Positions 1 to 8,714 of a DNA stretch of 64,000 nt are shown here, piece by piece. Each line of letters begins with the position of its first letter. Position 1 is the first letter of the stretch. The position numbers and the translations under genes were made by a program. The notes below the pieces were generated by a model, which saw only the letters and a list, made by a program, of their open reading frames with translations, had not been told where the DNA came from and searched no databases. The DNA is from Flavihumibacter fluminis (lineage in GTDB: Bacteria > Bacteroidota > Bacteroidia > Chitinophagales > Chitinophagaceae). The stretch is taken from NCBI RefSeq assembly GCF_021491375.1, contig NZ_JAKEVY010000001.1:310001-374000 (forward strand), given 5' to 3'.

Positions 1-1
1 C

Positions 2-520
2 GGCGATTCAACCGGTAGTTGGCAATTAAATTATCCCTTTCCTTATAAAGATGAAAAAATCGTCCTTCAATTTAACCGATTTAGAACTGCCTTGCAGGAA
101 GCTGTTTTGAATAGAATGAATAAACGCTTTGATCGATACTTCAAAATTTACTGGAAAGAAAGGGACAAGTTGAAAAAAATTCTGAAACCTGCTGATTATA
201 AGTACTTATCCTTTCAGATTTGGCAGGAAGGTATTGCCAGGTATACTGAATATAAATTTCTAACCTTCCTGAATGATTACACTCCTTCTACTGAAATGAA
301 ATCGCTCCCTGACTATACACCTTTTCCTGACCTGAGAGATACACTCTTCAAAAATGAAACAGGCTTTCTAAATAAAATGAACCTATCGGCAGATAAAAGA
401 GTTTGTTTTTATTCAATCGGATTTACCGAAGCATTATTACTTGACAAAGAAAATGAACAGTGGCGACAATACTATTTGACTGATAAATTTTTTATCGAAA
501 ACTATTTCCGAAAATTATAA
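2..520 (+). CDS. Hypothetical protein, 5' end cut off by the window edge
   Basis: The reading frame is open from base 2 to the TAA at 518-520, so the true start lies outside the window and 172 residues are visible. The visible part is soluble and rich in charged and aromatic residues, with a recognisable stretch WQEGIARYTEYKF in the middle. There is no signal peptide or membrane segment in the visible part. I do not recognise the family. A TTG at 92 could be taken as a start, but nothing marks it as one, because the frame is uninterrupted upstream. It reads toward the next gene with a 53-base gap. Confidence 0.6.
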   Translation, partial: GDSTGSWQLNYPFPYKDEKIVLQFNRFRTALQEAVLNRMNKRFDRYFKIYWKERDKLKKILKPADYKYLSFQIWQEGIARYTEYKFLTFLNDYTPSTEMKSLPDYTPFPDLRDTLFKNETGFLNKMNLSADKRVCFYSIGFTEALLLDKENEQWRQYYLTDKFFIENYFRKL

Positions 521-573
521 AATGAATGTAACAAAAATGGAGTTGGATCGTCCTAGAAAAAACCTATTGAAAC

Positions 574-1299
574 ATGGACAATACATCTATCCAAAACGAA
601 CTGATCAAATTAAAAAGATCGCATGCACGAACTAAGCAACTCTATTTGGGATCCTTACTTTTAATGGTGATTGCAATTGTAACGGTATCCTTTACCAAAC
701 TCAATCGCTTTGATCTTATACGCGCAAAAGGCATTATAATAGAAGATGCCAATGGGAAAGACAGAATCCTTATAGGCGCGCCTGTCCCCTCGTCCAAAAA
801 CCGGGTTCGAACAGATACCGCATTGGTAAGAAAACATTGGGCCAGCCAATTCGATGACCCCAATCAATATATGGGCTGGTATAAAAGGTATAAAAATTCA
901 TCCAATGGCATCATCTTTATGAATGAAGAAGGATTTGATGAGGTATTGATCGGAGAAGATTTAGCAGATGCCAATGCGGGAGTGCGGATGTACAAAATTT
1001 CAGGTATCCTCTTTAACAATAAAAAAGGATGGGAACGCGGTGGCGCTGGAGTAAATACCAGCGCAGATGGCAAAACCCGGCAAGGTGTTGGTTTTGATGA
1101 TGAATCTGGAGAAGCTATGCACATGCTGACCCTGGAAGATGGAAGTAAAGCGCTCATCATTGCGGACGAAAAAGGAAGCCTCCGGATTGGCATGTCTCAG
1201 AAACCTGGGGAACTCTTCCAAAACAAAGAATCTTTTACCGGAATCAAGTATTTCAATAATCAGGGAAAACTGGTCTGGGAACAGCAGATGAAACCATAA
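574..1299 (+). CDS. Hypothetical membrane-anchored protein
   Basis: A 241-residue protein with one N-terminal membrane segment (about residues 24-42), a cytoplasmic N-terminus and an outer domain. The outer part carries repeated beta-type motifs of the form G-I-I-x-x-D/N-x-x-G (IIIEDANGKDRILIGAP, IIFMNEEGFDEVLIGED, IIADEKGSLRIGM), which suggests a repeat-built beta fold. No catalytic motif is visible. It follows the upstream gene by 53 bases, may be co-transcribed with it, and is followed by a strong hairpin terminator. The function is unknown. Confidence 0.7.
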   Translation: MDNTSIQNELIKLKRSHARTKQLYLGSLLLMVIAIVTVSFTKLNRFDLIRAKGIIIEDANGKDRILIGAPVPSSKNRVRTDTALVRKHWASQFDDPNQYMGWYKRYKNSSNGIIFMNEEGFDEVLIGEDLADANAGVRMYKISGILFNNKKGWERGGAGVNTSADGKTRQGVGFDDESGEAMHMLTLEDGSKALIIADEKGSLRIGMSQKPGELFQNKESFTGIKYFNNQGKLVWEQQMKP

Positions 1300-1344
1300 A
1301 TAGTAAAGTTTAATCAATTCCCAGGTCAGCTGTAAACGATTTTT

Positions 1345-1382
1345 CAGGAGTGACTTCATAATAGTTCACTCCTGTTTTTTTT
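1345..1382 (+). terminator. Rho-independent terminator
   Basis: A perfect 9-bp stem (CAGGAGTGA / TCACTCCTG) with a 12-base loop runs straight into a T tract of about eight bases. It lies 45 bases after the stop of the 574-1299 gene and before the converging gene that ends at 1399. Confidence 0.85.
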
Positions 1383-1398
1383 ACCGTGATAGCATACA

Positions 1399-1851
1399 CT
1401 ACTGCATAGATCTCATAACACAAATAGCATCTATAAATTGCTTTACAGTTATTAAACGCCAGTCATACAAGGGAATCCAATGAACTGCCTTAATTAACTT
1501 GTTCAGGAATTTAGTTCTATTCTCTTTGATTGTTTCCGGTTTGGGAACCTTGATTTGCAATTCACTGACAAAAGCATCCCAGCTTTCTTTATTCTCAGGC
1601 GAAAGGTAAGAGGATATAAAATCTGAAGGATTAATCGGGTCCGAAGTTATCTCCAACTTAATAAGGGCATAATTGACGCGTTCCAAAATAACATCTCGCA
1701 AATCAGCCGTTTCATCCTTAATATTCAGCAGATTTGCAACAGTATCAACCATTTGCTGAACAGTGTATATTTTCTCTGCTTCTGAATCGGATATAGTTAT
1801 CTCGAAGTAATCTTCAATGTCCATCAATAATTCTACACTGTCAAGCCCCAT
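1399..1851 (-). CDS. Acyl carrier protein-like protein
   Basis: Starting at the ATG at 1851 the protein begins MGLDSVELLMDIEDYFEI, which contains the D-S-V site where the serine carries phosphopantetheine, followed by the helix pattern typical of acyl carrier proteins. The remaining ~100 residues form an extension not found in housekeeping AcpP. The frame can be extended upstream to a TTG at 1920, overlapping the preceding gene by 17 bases. I chose the ATG because similar stand-alone carrier proteins begin just before the G-L-D-S motif. It probably forms an operon with the 1904-2740 gene. No biosynthetic enzymes lie nearby, so the acyl substrate is unknown. Confidence 0.7.
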   Translation of the reverse strand: MGLDSVELLMDIEDYFEITISDSEAEKIYTVQQMVDTVANLLNIKDETADLRDVILERVNYALIKLEITSDPINPSDFISSYLSPENKESWDAFVSELQIKVPKPETIKENRTKFLNKLIKAVHWIPLYDWRLITVKQFIDAICVMRSMQ

Positions 1852-1903
1852 AATACCATTTGGATGTAATATATCAAACAATATAAGTAAAAACCTATTG
1901 GCA

Positions 1904-2740
1904 TTACGCCATAAAAGCAACCATGTGTAGTGCTTGTTTTGCCAGGTTACAATCGCCAGCCATTTTTACTTTTTCTATTACCTGTTCTGGCCTCCAACTT
2001 TTTGAAAACAACTTCCAGGCAGTTTCAGGATCAATAAATAGTTTAGAGTTTGCCTTAAGGTGATAGCTTTTGTCCAGATTCCAGCCATTTTCTGTTTTGA
2101 TGATACTCCAAATTCCACCAATATCTGTTGTGACTTCTATTGAAACTATTGTTCCGGTTTCTGCTTCCACCTCCTTGTAGGTATGAGGAAAGGCAAACAT
2201 TAAGGTATCTATAAAAGGATAAAACAAATCCCTGGTCATAATACCTGGTTTACCAACGGTATCCCGGATTTGTTGTTGATGTAAAAACTTCTCTGTGTAT
2301 TCTCTGGCTATATGAAACCAGTTGGGAGAAGTTTCTTGTCCCGCCCAGGCAACAGAAAAAACGGCGTCATCAAAAGAAGATAGTGTTTTCAGATGTTCAT
2401 AATATGCTTTCCCTGTACTCTCTAAAAGATCCGTAATTACCTGCGGACTTAATCTTTTAGTGGCATTAGTCCAGGACATATTTAATTGATTCAGGAAATC
2501 TACAATATCTTGATACGAGTGAATATTTTCAGGTTTTTCCCCGAAATAATTATCTCTTGAAATAGATAAGCCTCTTAAATTACCATCCAGCAAATGAGCT
2601 GCCACATCCTTTACTTTCCAACGCTTGGCAACTGTTTGCATATTCCATTCATCGGCTGTAAGTGAATGTAAAAGCTCCATCAGTTTTGCGTCTAGAATGG
2701 GGAAAAGATGGATCGTTTCTATTATTGTATCAATGCTCAT
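1904..2740 (-). CDS. Maleylpyruvate isomerase N-terminal domain (DinB-like) protein
   Basis: A 278-residue protein with an N-terminal four-helix DinB/maleylpyruvate-isomerase-like domain. The stretch WNMQTVAKRWKVKDVAAHLL carries the conserved metal-binding histidine seen in mycothiol-dependent enzymes of this fold. The C-terminal third resembles SCP2-like sterol-carrier folds. Bacteroidota do not make mycothiol, so the actual cofactor or substrate is unknown. It sits just upstream of the carrier-protein-like gene on the same strand and is likely co-transcribed with it. Confidence 0.7.
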   Translation of the reverse strand: MSIDTIIETIHLFPILDAKLMELLHSLTADEWNMQTVAKRWKVKDVAAHLLDGNLRGLSISRDNYFGEKPENIHSYQDIVDFLNQLNMSWTNATKRLSPQVITDLLESTGKAYYEHLKTLSSFDDAVFSVAWAGQETSPNWFHIAREYTEKFLHQQQIRDTVGKPGIMTRDLFYPFIDTLMFAFPHTYKEVEAETGTIVSIEVTTDIGGIWSIIKTENGWNLDKSYHLKANSKLFIDPETAWKLFSKSWRPEQVIEKVKMAGDCNLAKQALHMVAFMA

Positions 2741-2964
2741 TCTACATATTTTATTTTACAACAATGAATAAGTGTAAATGTCAAGCAATTCGTGTCAAGT
2801 TATGTTGCACCAATTCTTAAACTTCCCAAACTATAATTTACTTCAATCAACTCATTTATCAATTATTTCATACTACATGAAAATTTACAGTAATCATCAT
2901 TATTGTGTCATACACCCTAATATTATTATCTTGTAAGTCAATAGGAAATAGTACCAGGGAGTAT

Positions 2965-3447
2965 ATGGAGAAATCTTATAAAATAATTTTCACCTTTGTT
3001 ATTATCTTCTTAATTACACATCTAACAGGCTGGTTAATTTTTGTTCTTAACCCAATAAAATTCCCAGAGTACATACCCAAAACCCCATTAAACATTTCCG
3101 GTATTTTTATTTTGATTACTACGATCTATATTTGGATTCAGTATATCAAAATAATGATGCGGTATTATAGTGAAATTGGATTTGGTATTGTAATGCAACA
3201 AGCTCTATTCATTAGTTTTATTTCCGGTCTTTCCTATCAATTAGTAAGAATATCCTATATAGGAAATTTAAGTGGATCGGATAAATTCGTGTTATTTTTT
3301 AATTCTGTAATTACATCCGCTTTATTTAGTACAGGTGTTGCCTTCCTGGTTGCCTCAAAAATGCTACGAAAGGATTCAAAACTATTTTATACTGGATTAA
3401 TCCTAATAATTCTATTAGGGCACTTACTTGCGATTTATTTTAGATAA
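2965..3447 (+). CDS. DUF4199-like integral membrane protein
   Basis: The protein is 160 residues with four hydrophobic segments and short loops, the size and layout of DUF4199 proteins common in Bacteroidota. The frame opens at a GTG at 2905, but I chose the ATG at 2965: the purine-rich AGGGAG lies 4-5 bases upstream and the first residues (MEKSYKIIFTFVIIF) then lead directly into the first membrane span. No function is known for the family. It stands alone between genes on the other strand. Confidence 0.6.
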   Translation: MEKSYKIIFTFVIIFLITHLTGWLIFVLNPIKFPEYIPKTPLNISGIFILITTIYIWIQYIKIMMRYYSEIGFGIVMQQALFISFISGLSYQLVRISYIGNLSGSDKFVLFFNSVITSALFSTGVAFLVASKMLRKDSKLFYTGLILIILLGHLLAIYFR

Positions 3448-3486
3448 TATAAAATCAATTTTTTACAGGAAATAGCCGGTAATATT

Positions 3487-4095
3487 TTAGTCTCTCTCTA
3501 CTCTTATGATCTCCCCTTTGTCCAATCTGCTTTTTAAATCTGCTTTCAACATCGGCACATGCTCCTGAATAAATGATTTTTGTCCTTTACGTTTTAATTC
3601 TGAAAGCCCCCTGGATTTATTCGTCTCATATTCATTCATAAAAAGGAAAACCGTATCTCCAACCACCTTGTCAACTTTAAATAGTGTATAATGCTTGTTT
3701 GCCAACCTAACTTCATAAATATCTCCTCGCATGGGATTCTCTATAAATTCAGCATATTTTTTATCATTTTGCTTCCCTACAACGGAGCCCCAGGTAATTA
3801 AAAGCGCAATCAGGGCAATGCCGGAAAACGTCCAAACGGGAGTTTTACTGCCGGATTTTAAGTTGTTATAACTGGCTTTCAGGTTTTCTGAAAATTCCTT
3901 TTTTTGTAAAACCTGTTTACAATTAGAACATTGGGTGGCACCGGTTTTACCTATTGGAAAAAATGGGATCCAATAAACATGGGCATATTTCTGGAATACT
4001 ACCATTTCCAAACTATTCGACGTTCCGCAATTGGAACACTTATCAAAAAGGCTTTCTTTTCCGATTTCTGTTGCCTTACTTCCGTAGAATATCAT
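3487..4095 (-). CDS. Zinc-ribbon membrane protein
   Basis: A 202-residue protein with an N-terminal zinc ribbon: two C-x-x-C pairs (CSNCGTSN near residue 20 and CSNCKQ near 56) separated by a hydrophobic beta stretch (VYWIPFFPIG). A single membrane segment at about residues 90-107 (TFSGIALIALLITWGSVVG) is followed by a ~95-residue soluble domain rich in beta strands. This layout is known from uncharacterised zinc-ribbon proteins of Bacteroidota. The function is unknown. Confidence 0.7.
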   Translation of the reverse strand: MIFYGSKATEIGKESLFDKCSNCGTSNSLEMVVFQKYAHVYWIPFFPIGKTGATQCSNCKQVLQKKEFSENLKASYNNLKSGSKTPVWTFSGIALIALLITWGSVVGKQNDKKYAEFIENPMRGDIYEVRLANKHYTLFKVDKVVGDTVFLFMNEYETNKSRGLSELKRKGQKSFIQEHVPMLKADLKSRLDKGEIIRVERD

Positions 4096-4188
4096 AAATA
4101 GGTTACTATATTAATTCTTACCAATATAGAGGGATTTCCTGATTATTCTAAATTCAGGCAACAAAAATTCGACCAGCCGTCAGCTGCT

Positions 4189-4650
4189 TTATTTAGCTGA
4201 TTCGTGAATATGAACAACCTTCCATTGTCCGTCTATTTTTTTCCAAACATAGGTATAGGCGCCAGTTCCAATATCTAATACCTTGTTATCATGGGTAATC
4301 AATTCTGCTACTGCTGTAAAACCAATTAATGCTGCATCAGGGGATAGAACCTGTACGACCGGGTTCGCAATTTGCAATTTAAAACTTTTAGTTCCCTTCA
4401 AAATTTGGGGATATATTTTTCTAAACTCCTCATTATTGCCAACTGATAATTCCATATTGCGATAATACCGAAAAGAATTATCAGAATGGAATTCAGCCAC
4501 CTTCAGCATATTTACTGTTTCCCAGGTCTTGTTATACTTGTCGGTAATTGTAAGAATTTCAGTTACTATTTGCTGCCTTTCTTTTTCTGATTGCCCATAT
4601 GAAATACGACAAGCCAGTAGTATGAATAAAAAAAGTGACAAGGTTCTCAT
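4189..4650 (-). CDS. Secreted NTF2-like (SnoaL/DUF4440-type) protein
   Basis: The protein is 153 residues with a signal peptide (MRTLSLFLFILLACRISYG). The mature part has the length and pattern of the NTF2/DUF4440 cone fold: an N-terminal helix ending around W42, then alternating strands closing with YTYVWKKIDGQWKVVHIHES, the typical last two strands. Such proteins bind small ligands or act as isomerase-like enzymes, but the ligand cannot be told from sequence. It probably acts in the periplasm. Confidence 0.7.
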   Translation of the reverse strand: MRTLSLFLFILLACRISYGQSEKERQQIVTEILTITDKYNKTWETVNMLKVAEFHSDNSFRYYRNMELSVGNNEEFRKIYPQILKGTKSFKLQIANPVVQVLSPDAALIGFTAVAELITHDNKVLDIGTGAYTYVWKKIDGQWKVVHIHESAK

Positions 4651-4696
4651 AACTAAATTTTATTTATAATTTATTACAATTCGAATTTCATAACAT

Positions 4697-5035
4697 CTAT
4701 TGAATTAACCGATAAATAAGAATTCCAACTGAAACTCCAATTATTGATGTGTAAATAAGCTTATTGTACTTGGCCAGCCATTCCGGTAAATAGATATCAA
4801 AATTATGTCGGGTAGAATCAGAATATTTCCTGGCCCAAACTGTTAAAGGGCAATACATTTTAAACAGTAGCAATACAATTCCTTCCAGCACGATTAATCC
4901 ATAACAAAGCCAAAGCCAAAAATCGATCCGGTTTATAATGACAGCATAGAGAATATAAAATATCACAAAATTAAAGAACACCCAGATGATGGTGTGCAAT
5001 AACTTAATCAACCTGAGTTTTGTTGTTGGGTTCAT
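4697..5035 (-). CDS. Small membrane protein, DUF2784-like
   Basis: The protein is 112 residues with three hydrophobic segments. The middle contains CPLTVWARKY, which resembles the C-P-L-T-x-W motif of DUF2784 membrane proteins. The function of that family is not known. It is encoded on the same strand as its neighbours, with gaps of about 40-50 bases on both sides. The family assignment is tentative. Confidence 0.55.
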   Translation of the reverse strand: MNPTTKLRLIKLLHTIIWVFFNFVIFYILYAVIINRIDFWLWLCYGLIVLEGIVLLLFKMYCPLTVWARKYSDSTRHNFDIYLPEWLAKYNKLIYTSIIGVSVGILIYRLIQ

Positions 5036-5072
5036 TTAAACCTTATTAATCTCAATTAATACCAAAGGGAAC

Positions 5073-5531
5073 CTAACCATTTTTTATTCGCAGATCGTAA
5101 ACAAAGTCTTCTACCTTTATAATTCGAAAATTCTCCGATTCCTTGTGTTTAGGATTAAGCAAATAGTTATACTCCTGCGTAATTACAGCTGATGGAATTT
5201 TGATTATTGGTAATTCTGCACCTGTTAAAAGATCCGTTCCCATATCTTTTGTGGAAGATGGTGCTGGTGATTCTCTCCAGTTGCCTGGGAGATCAGCAAT
5301 AGATAATTCATGAATGACATTGTCTGGTATTTCATAGGTTATGATACTTAATGATCTCGGAATCTCGTCAATAGTTACGTTAACAGTGTATTCTAATACA
5401 GCAAGCGCTCTACTTTCTGATGTATAAATGCAAGGAGTCAACAAATGATTCCAGCGTCCACCAAACAATCTCGCACCTTCTCCAGAAAGATCCTGACTGA
5501 ATTTAGTTTTGCTAACCCTAAAAACAAACAT
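5073..5531 (-). CDS. RES-domain toxin (NAD+-degrading)
   Basis: The protein is 152 residues, matching RES toxins. It starts with the typical FRVSKTKF and GEGARLFGGRWNH motif (conserved arginine), continues with the Y-T-S-E-S-R-A-L-A-V-L-E-Y block that holds the conserved serine and glutamate, and ends with the late RES segment around residue 125. In known pairs (ParT, MbcT, Res) the toxin consumes NAD+. The antitoxin-like gene lies immediately upstream with an 11-base gap on the same strand, the usual Xre-RES order. The three family residues look intact, so the toxin should be active if it is not neutralised. Confidence 0.88.
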   Translation of the reverse strand: MFVFRVSKTKFSQDLSGEGARLFGGRWNHLLTPCIYTSESRALAVLEYTVNVTIDEIPRSLSIITYEIPDNVIHELSIADLPGNWRESPAPSSTKDMGTDLLTGAELPIIKIPSAVITQEYNYLLNPKHKESENFRIIKVEDFVYDLRIKNG

Positions 5532-5542
5532 TTTGCCTTGGT

Positions 5543-6010
5543 TTAAGAGTAAACACCATAATCAATTCTGCCAATAATGTTCTTTACCTCTTCTCTACCA
5601 AATTGGTTGTTACATACTTCATAAGGTGTTTTTCCACCTAAGGCACTATTTTCCCTGAACATCCATTGATTAAATTTTTCCTCATTTTCAAACACGTCGT
5701 ATCCATAAGAATAAATAGCTGCCAAGCCGAGTATCCTTTCGCTTAGCGAACTATTGAATTTCTCAGAACCAGGTTTATTTATTAATGTGGCCCTCGTCAC
5801 AGATAGTAAGTTTGCCAGTTTATCATAATCAAGTGCTGTTCTTTTCTTCAATGCTTCCAATTCTTTTTTGCTGATACCCAAGCTCAATCTTTCCATCTTT
5901 TCAATTGGTGTCATTTGACTTTCCGGTTTTTTGGTGGTACCAGACAGGATTATTGTATTCTTCCTGTGAAGTTTGCCTTTACTCTTCCCGGATGTTTTTA
6001 CCTTGAGCAT
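5543..6010 (-). CDS. Xre/MbcA/ParS-type antitoxin of the RES pair
   Basis: A 155-residue protein with a basic N-terminal tail, an Xre-like helix-turn-helix (about residues 45-85, ALDYDKLANLLSVTRATLI) and a C-terminal DUF2384 toxin-binding domain (ERILGLAAIYSYGYDVFENE through the end, including the typical LGGKTPYEV). It should block the RES active site and repress its own operon. It is the first gene of the pair. A candidate inverted-repeat operator lies within 60 bases upstream. Confidence 0.88.
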   Translation of the reverse strand: MLKVKTSGKSKGKLHRKNTIILSGTTKKPESQMTPIEKMERLSLGISKKELEALKKRTALDYDKLANLLSVTRATLINKPGSEKFNSSLSERILGLAAIYSYGYDVFENEEKFNQWMFRENSALGGKTPYEVCNNQFGREEVKNIIGRIDYGVYS

Positions 6011-6019
6011 AGTACATTA

Positions 6020-6068
6020 TTTTACTTATATCAGTATAAAGATATACCAAACTAAGCATTTAGTAAAA
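6020..6068 (-). promoter_or_regulatory. Candidate operator/promoter of the Xre-RES operon
   Basis: The arms TTTTACT (6020-6026) and AGTAAAA (6062-6068) form an inverted repeat, with an inner TATC/GATA pair. The minus strand also shows TATCTTTA, close to the Bacteroidota -7 box. Its position just upstream of the antitoxin start suggests autoregulation. No binding data are available. Confidence 0.4.
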
Positions 6069-6087
6069 TGGGTTATGACTCAGGCGG

Positions 6088-6366
6088 TTACCCCTCTTTT
6101 GGCTTCCTGTACTTCCCCGGCCCGGATCTGTGCTCAGGTGGTGTATACCCATACCTGGTTTTATAACGATTCCGGTTCCATTCCTGCCAGTCTTCCCATT
6201 TGGTGGATACCATCACACAATTAAAACCAGTAAGCCCCGGATCAGCCACCCTGGCTTTATCCAGAAAGTAAACAAAGGCATCATCCACATTTTTGATGTG
6301 GAATTCCTTAAAGCCTTTGACCAGCTTTCCGGCACTGGAACTATATGAAATAAAATACCAGGGCAT
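6088..6366 (-). CDS. Small hypothetical protein
   Basis: A 92-residue soluble protein with an aromatic- and tryptophan-rich centre (STKWEDWQEWNRNRYKTRYG) and a basic proline/glycine-rich tail. No signal peptide is visible. Two other frames are open over the same stretch, but this one has the more natural amino-acid composition and starts from ATG. It reads away from the toxin-antitoxin pair on the same strand. I do not recognise a family. Confidence 0.5.
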   Translation of the reverse strand: MPWYFISYSSSAGKLVKGFKEFHIKNVDDAFVYFLDKARVADPGLTGFNCVMVSTKWEDWQEWNRNRYKTRYGYTPPEHRSGPGKYRKPKEG

Positions 6367-6444
6367 GATTAAAATGCTAAATTACTTAGTATTTAAGAAA
6401 GATGGTATTTTTTTTCAATGAGCCCCCCTGCTATTTATTCATTT

Positions 6445-7344
6445 TCAGAGATTCCCAGATTCCCAATTCGACCAATGATTGTTTGCTTTTAGGGTTGGTT
6501 TCCAACAACTTGTGTCTCTTGTTACCAGTACCTTTGCAAGTAGCTGATAAGTTTCTTGCGTACTTGGCAGCGTAATAGAATCATAATTACTCACAAAATG
6601 AAACTTGTCAATTGTCATGATTTTGGGCAAATCCATCGGAATATGTTGTTTAATATCCTGCTCTGTCGCACGTATGAGTGAAGGATTCGTTTCATTTAAG
6701 TAACGTATAAAACTACCGAAATCGATCAGTTTATTTGGATTACCATACTCACTGACATTTATTCCTACTTTTTCATAGTTACGATAATCATTATCAAATG
6801 GGATAAAGACATCCCGGACTTTTACCTGTTTAATACCTGGTCCAATTATTTCAAAAGTTTCATATTGGTTACCAATTCTGTTTTCAATTCTGTCTAATTC
6901 TTCCTGGTCGATAAGAGGCACTCTGCTTGAATTTGTAATGTATTTTCTACTTGGGTACACTTCAACAGGATAATCAACGCAATTACCAACATAGTCAAGA
7001 ACTATTTCTGCGCATCTCCCTCTGGTTTGATAGCCGCTCTTTTCAAAAACAATCGCCCACCTGGTTGAATCAGCATACAAATGAATCCTGCTGCCCGCTA
7101 CAATACAATATCCATCTTCTAGGTCGAGGAAGAAATTATATTTGATATCCTCTGAACCTCCGATTGGATAGTATTCACTAGGCGTATGGTTGTATGCCAA
7201 ATCCAATTGCCTTAAAATCTCCTTTTCTGCAACCTTTTTGGATAGATTGTATAGCAGCCAATCATTTGTACAAGAGCTGAATAAAATAAGGAATGAAGCT
7301 ACCATTCCTGCTGAAATCGATAAAGGAAAATATTTTTTATCCAT
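6445..7344 (-). CDS. Hypothetical lipoprotein
   Basis: A 299-residue protein whose signal peptide ends in a lipobox (residues ~20-25, LFSSC), so it should be lipid-anchored, probably at the outer membrane. The mature part is mixed alpha/beta with several acidic and aromatic runs and no catalytic motif I can identify. The transcript reads away from the Crp-like gene at 7564, so the ~220-base gap between them is a divergent promoter region. The function is unknown. Confidence 0.6.
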   Translation of the reverse strand: MDKKYFPLSISAGMVASFLILFSSCTNDWLLYNLSKKVAEKEILRQLDLAYNHTPSEYYPIGGSEDIKYNFFLDLEDGYCIVAGSRIHLYADSTRWAIVFEKSGYQTRGRCAEIVLDYVGNCVDYPVEVYPSRKYITNSSRVPLIDQEELDRIENRIGNQYETFEIIGPGIKQVKVRDVFIPFDNDYRNYEKVGINVSEYGNPNKLIDFGSFIRYLNETNPSLIRATEQDIKQHIPMDLPKIMTIDKFHFVSNYDSITLPSTQETYQLLAKVLVTRDTSCWKPTLKANNHWSNWESGNL

Positions 7345-7532
7345 CGTAATCTTAATTCATAGGAAGATGCATCCATGTCAGCGCGACTAGTAATTTTTTA
7401 TTACTCATGATAAGAATGGTACTTTTTTGAAACGACAGTTACCTAAGATAGATAATGTTAGAAGAAAAGGAAATAAAATTAATTACCCTATGGTAAGTAA
7501 AAACCCCCTTGTAGCTTCTGCAATTCAGGCCA

Positions 7533-7559
7533 TTTAGCTGTAATTTGTAGTCAGCTAAA
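7533..7559 (+). promoter_or_regulatory. Inverted repeat around a probable -7 box
   Basis: TTTAGCTG (7533-7540) and CAGCTAAA (7552-7559) form a perfect 8-bp inverted repeat flanking TAATTTG, a near match to the Bacteroidota -7 box. It ends four bases before the ATG of the Crp-like gene, as expected for an autoregulatory operator. Confidence 0.5.
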
Positions 7560-7563
7560 TCAT

Positions 7564-8121
7564 ATGGATCACACCTTACTTCCTGAATCATCCAAACCCA
7601 TATTAGAAGAATTTTTAAGTGAATTCGAACCAGTATACTTTGAAAAAAATGAGATCATAAAACAGGCGGCAACTTCAGAACGATATCTCTATTTTATTAA
7701 AACCGGTTGCATAGGAATCTATATTGAAAATTCCAGCAATTTTGTTTGCCTGGATTTTGGACTGGAAGGGCATTTTACCTGCGATTATTTATCCATCTTG
7801 CTCAACAAGCCCACCCCTTTAATACTTATCGCTTTGGAAAATACAAATGCCCTAAGAATTACTGCAACAAGATATGAGCAATTATCACAGGATCCCCGAT
7901 ATAAAAATGTACGACTGGCAGCATCGGAATATTTATTAATCAATAAATTTCAGGAACAAATAAACCTCCTTACCAAAACCGCCAAAGAGCGGTACCAGCT
8001 ACTGCAGGAACAATATCCTGGCATTGAAAACCGGATAGCCCAGGTTCATATTGCTTCTTACCTCGGTATTACACCACAAAGCCTGAGCAGAATCCGATCC
8101 AGGTATAAACAAGCAATTTGA
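7564..8121 (+). CDS. Crp/Fnr-family transcriptional regulator
   Basis: A 185-residue protein with an N-terminal cyclic-nucleotide-binding-like beta barrel (residues ~25-110) and a C-terminal winged helix whose recognition region reads HIASYLGITPQSLSRIRSR, the signature of the Bacteroidota Crp subgroup. The Fnr cysteines are absent, so it is unlikely to sense oxygen through an iron-sulphur cluster. Its effector is unknown. A DoxX-like gene follows after 28 bases and is probably co-transcribed. The perfect palindrome over the promoter is a candidate binding site for the protein itself. Confidence 0.85.
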   Translation: MDHTLLPESSKPILEEFLSEFEPVYFEKNEIIKQAATSERYLYFIKTGCIGIYIENSSNFVCLDFGLEGHFTCDYLSILLNKPTPLILIALENTNALRITATRYEQLSQDPRYKNVRLAASEYLLINKFQEQINLLTKTAKERYQLLQEQYPGIENRIAQVHIASYLGITPQSLSRIRSRYKQAI

Positions 8122-8149
8122 AAAAAACGAGTATAGTAAGGAAATAGTA

Positions 8150-8689
8150 ATGAATTTTTTCACAAAAAATAAATACAGGATACTCGAGAATGCATGTAGC
8201 TATATAGTCGTATTTGCTATGGTAACCTATGGTTTTGGAAAAACAGTGCAGTTCAATGGCGCGACCAATATACCAAAACCTGTTTCAGAGTTGACAGGTA
8301 TGCAACTCATGTGGGCTTTTTATGGTTATTCGAAACCCTTTGTTTATACAATTGGTGTGCTGGAAATTATTGGCGGTATCCTGCTCCTGTTGAAGCGAAC
8401 AAGGTTGATAGGTTGCTTATTAGTTTCAACGATACTAATCAATATCATTCTGCAAGACATATTTTACGATGTAAATATGGGTGCGCTGAGAGCCGCCATT
8501 TTTTACCAGGCTATGATTTTGTTTATCTTTTATTTCAACAGAATAAAAATTATTGCCACCTGGAATATACTAACGAAAAAAGTCGACAATCAATCCAATT
8601 TTAAAAACAACTTACTGGTTCTGCTTCTTTCAGGATTTTCATTTATACTTCTACGTATTGCTGAATATTACCTAACATCCAAATGGTAA
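8150..8689 (+). CDS. DoxX-like integral membrane protein
   Basis: The protein is 179 residues with four hydrophobic segments in the order typical of the DoxX/DoxD superfamily. It contains the family's conserved G-x-x-E-x-x-G-G-x-x-L stretch (IGVLEIIGGILLLLKRT, about residues 65-81). DoxX proteins are linked to redox and quinone or thiosulphate chemistry in some species, but most are uncharacterised. It follows the Crp-like regulator by 28 bases and is the likely target of that regulator. Confidence 0.7.
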   Translation: MNFFTKNKYRILENACSYIVVFAMVTYGFGKTVQFNGATNIPKPVSELTGMQLMWAFYGYSKPFVYTIGVLEIIGGILLLLKRTRLIGCLLVSTILINIILQDIFYDVNMGALRAAIFYQAMILFIFYFNRIKIIATWNILTKKVDNQSNFKNNLLVLLLSGFSFILLRIAEYYLTSKW

Positions 8690-8714
8690 ATTGGCTGCAT
8701 TACCTGTAATTGGT

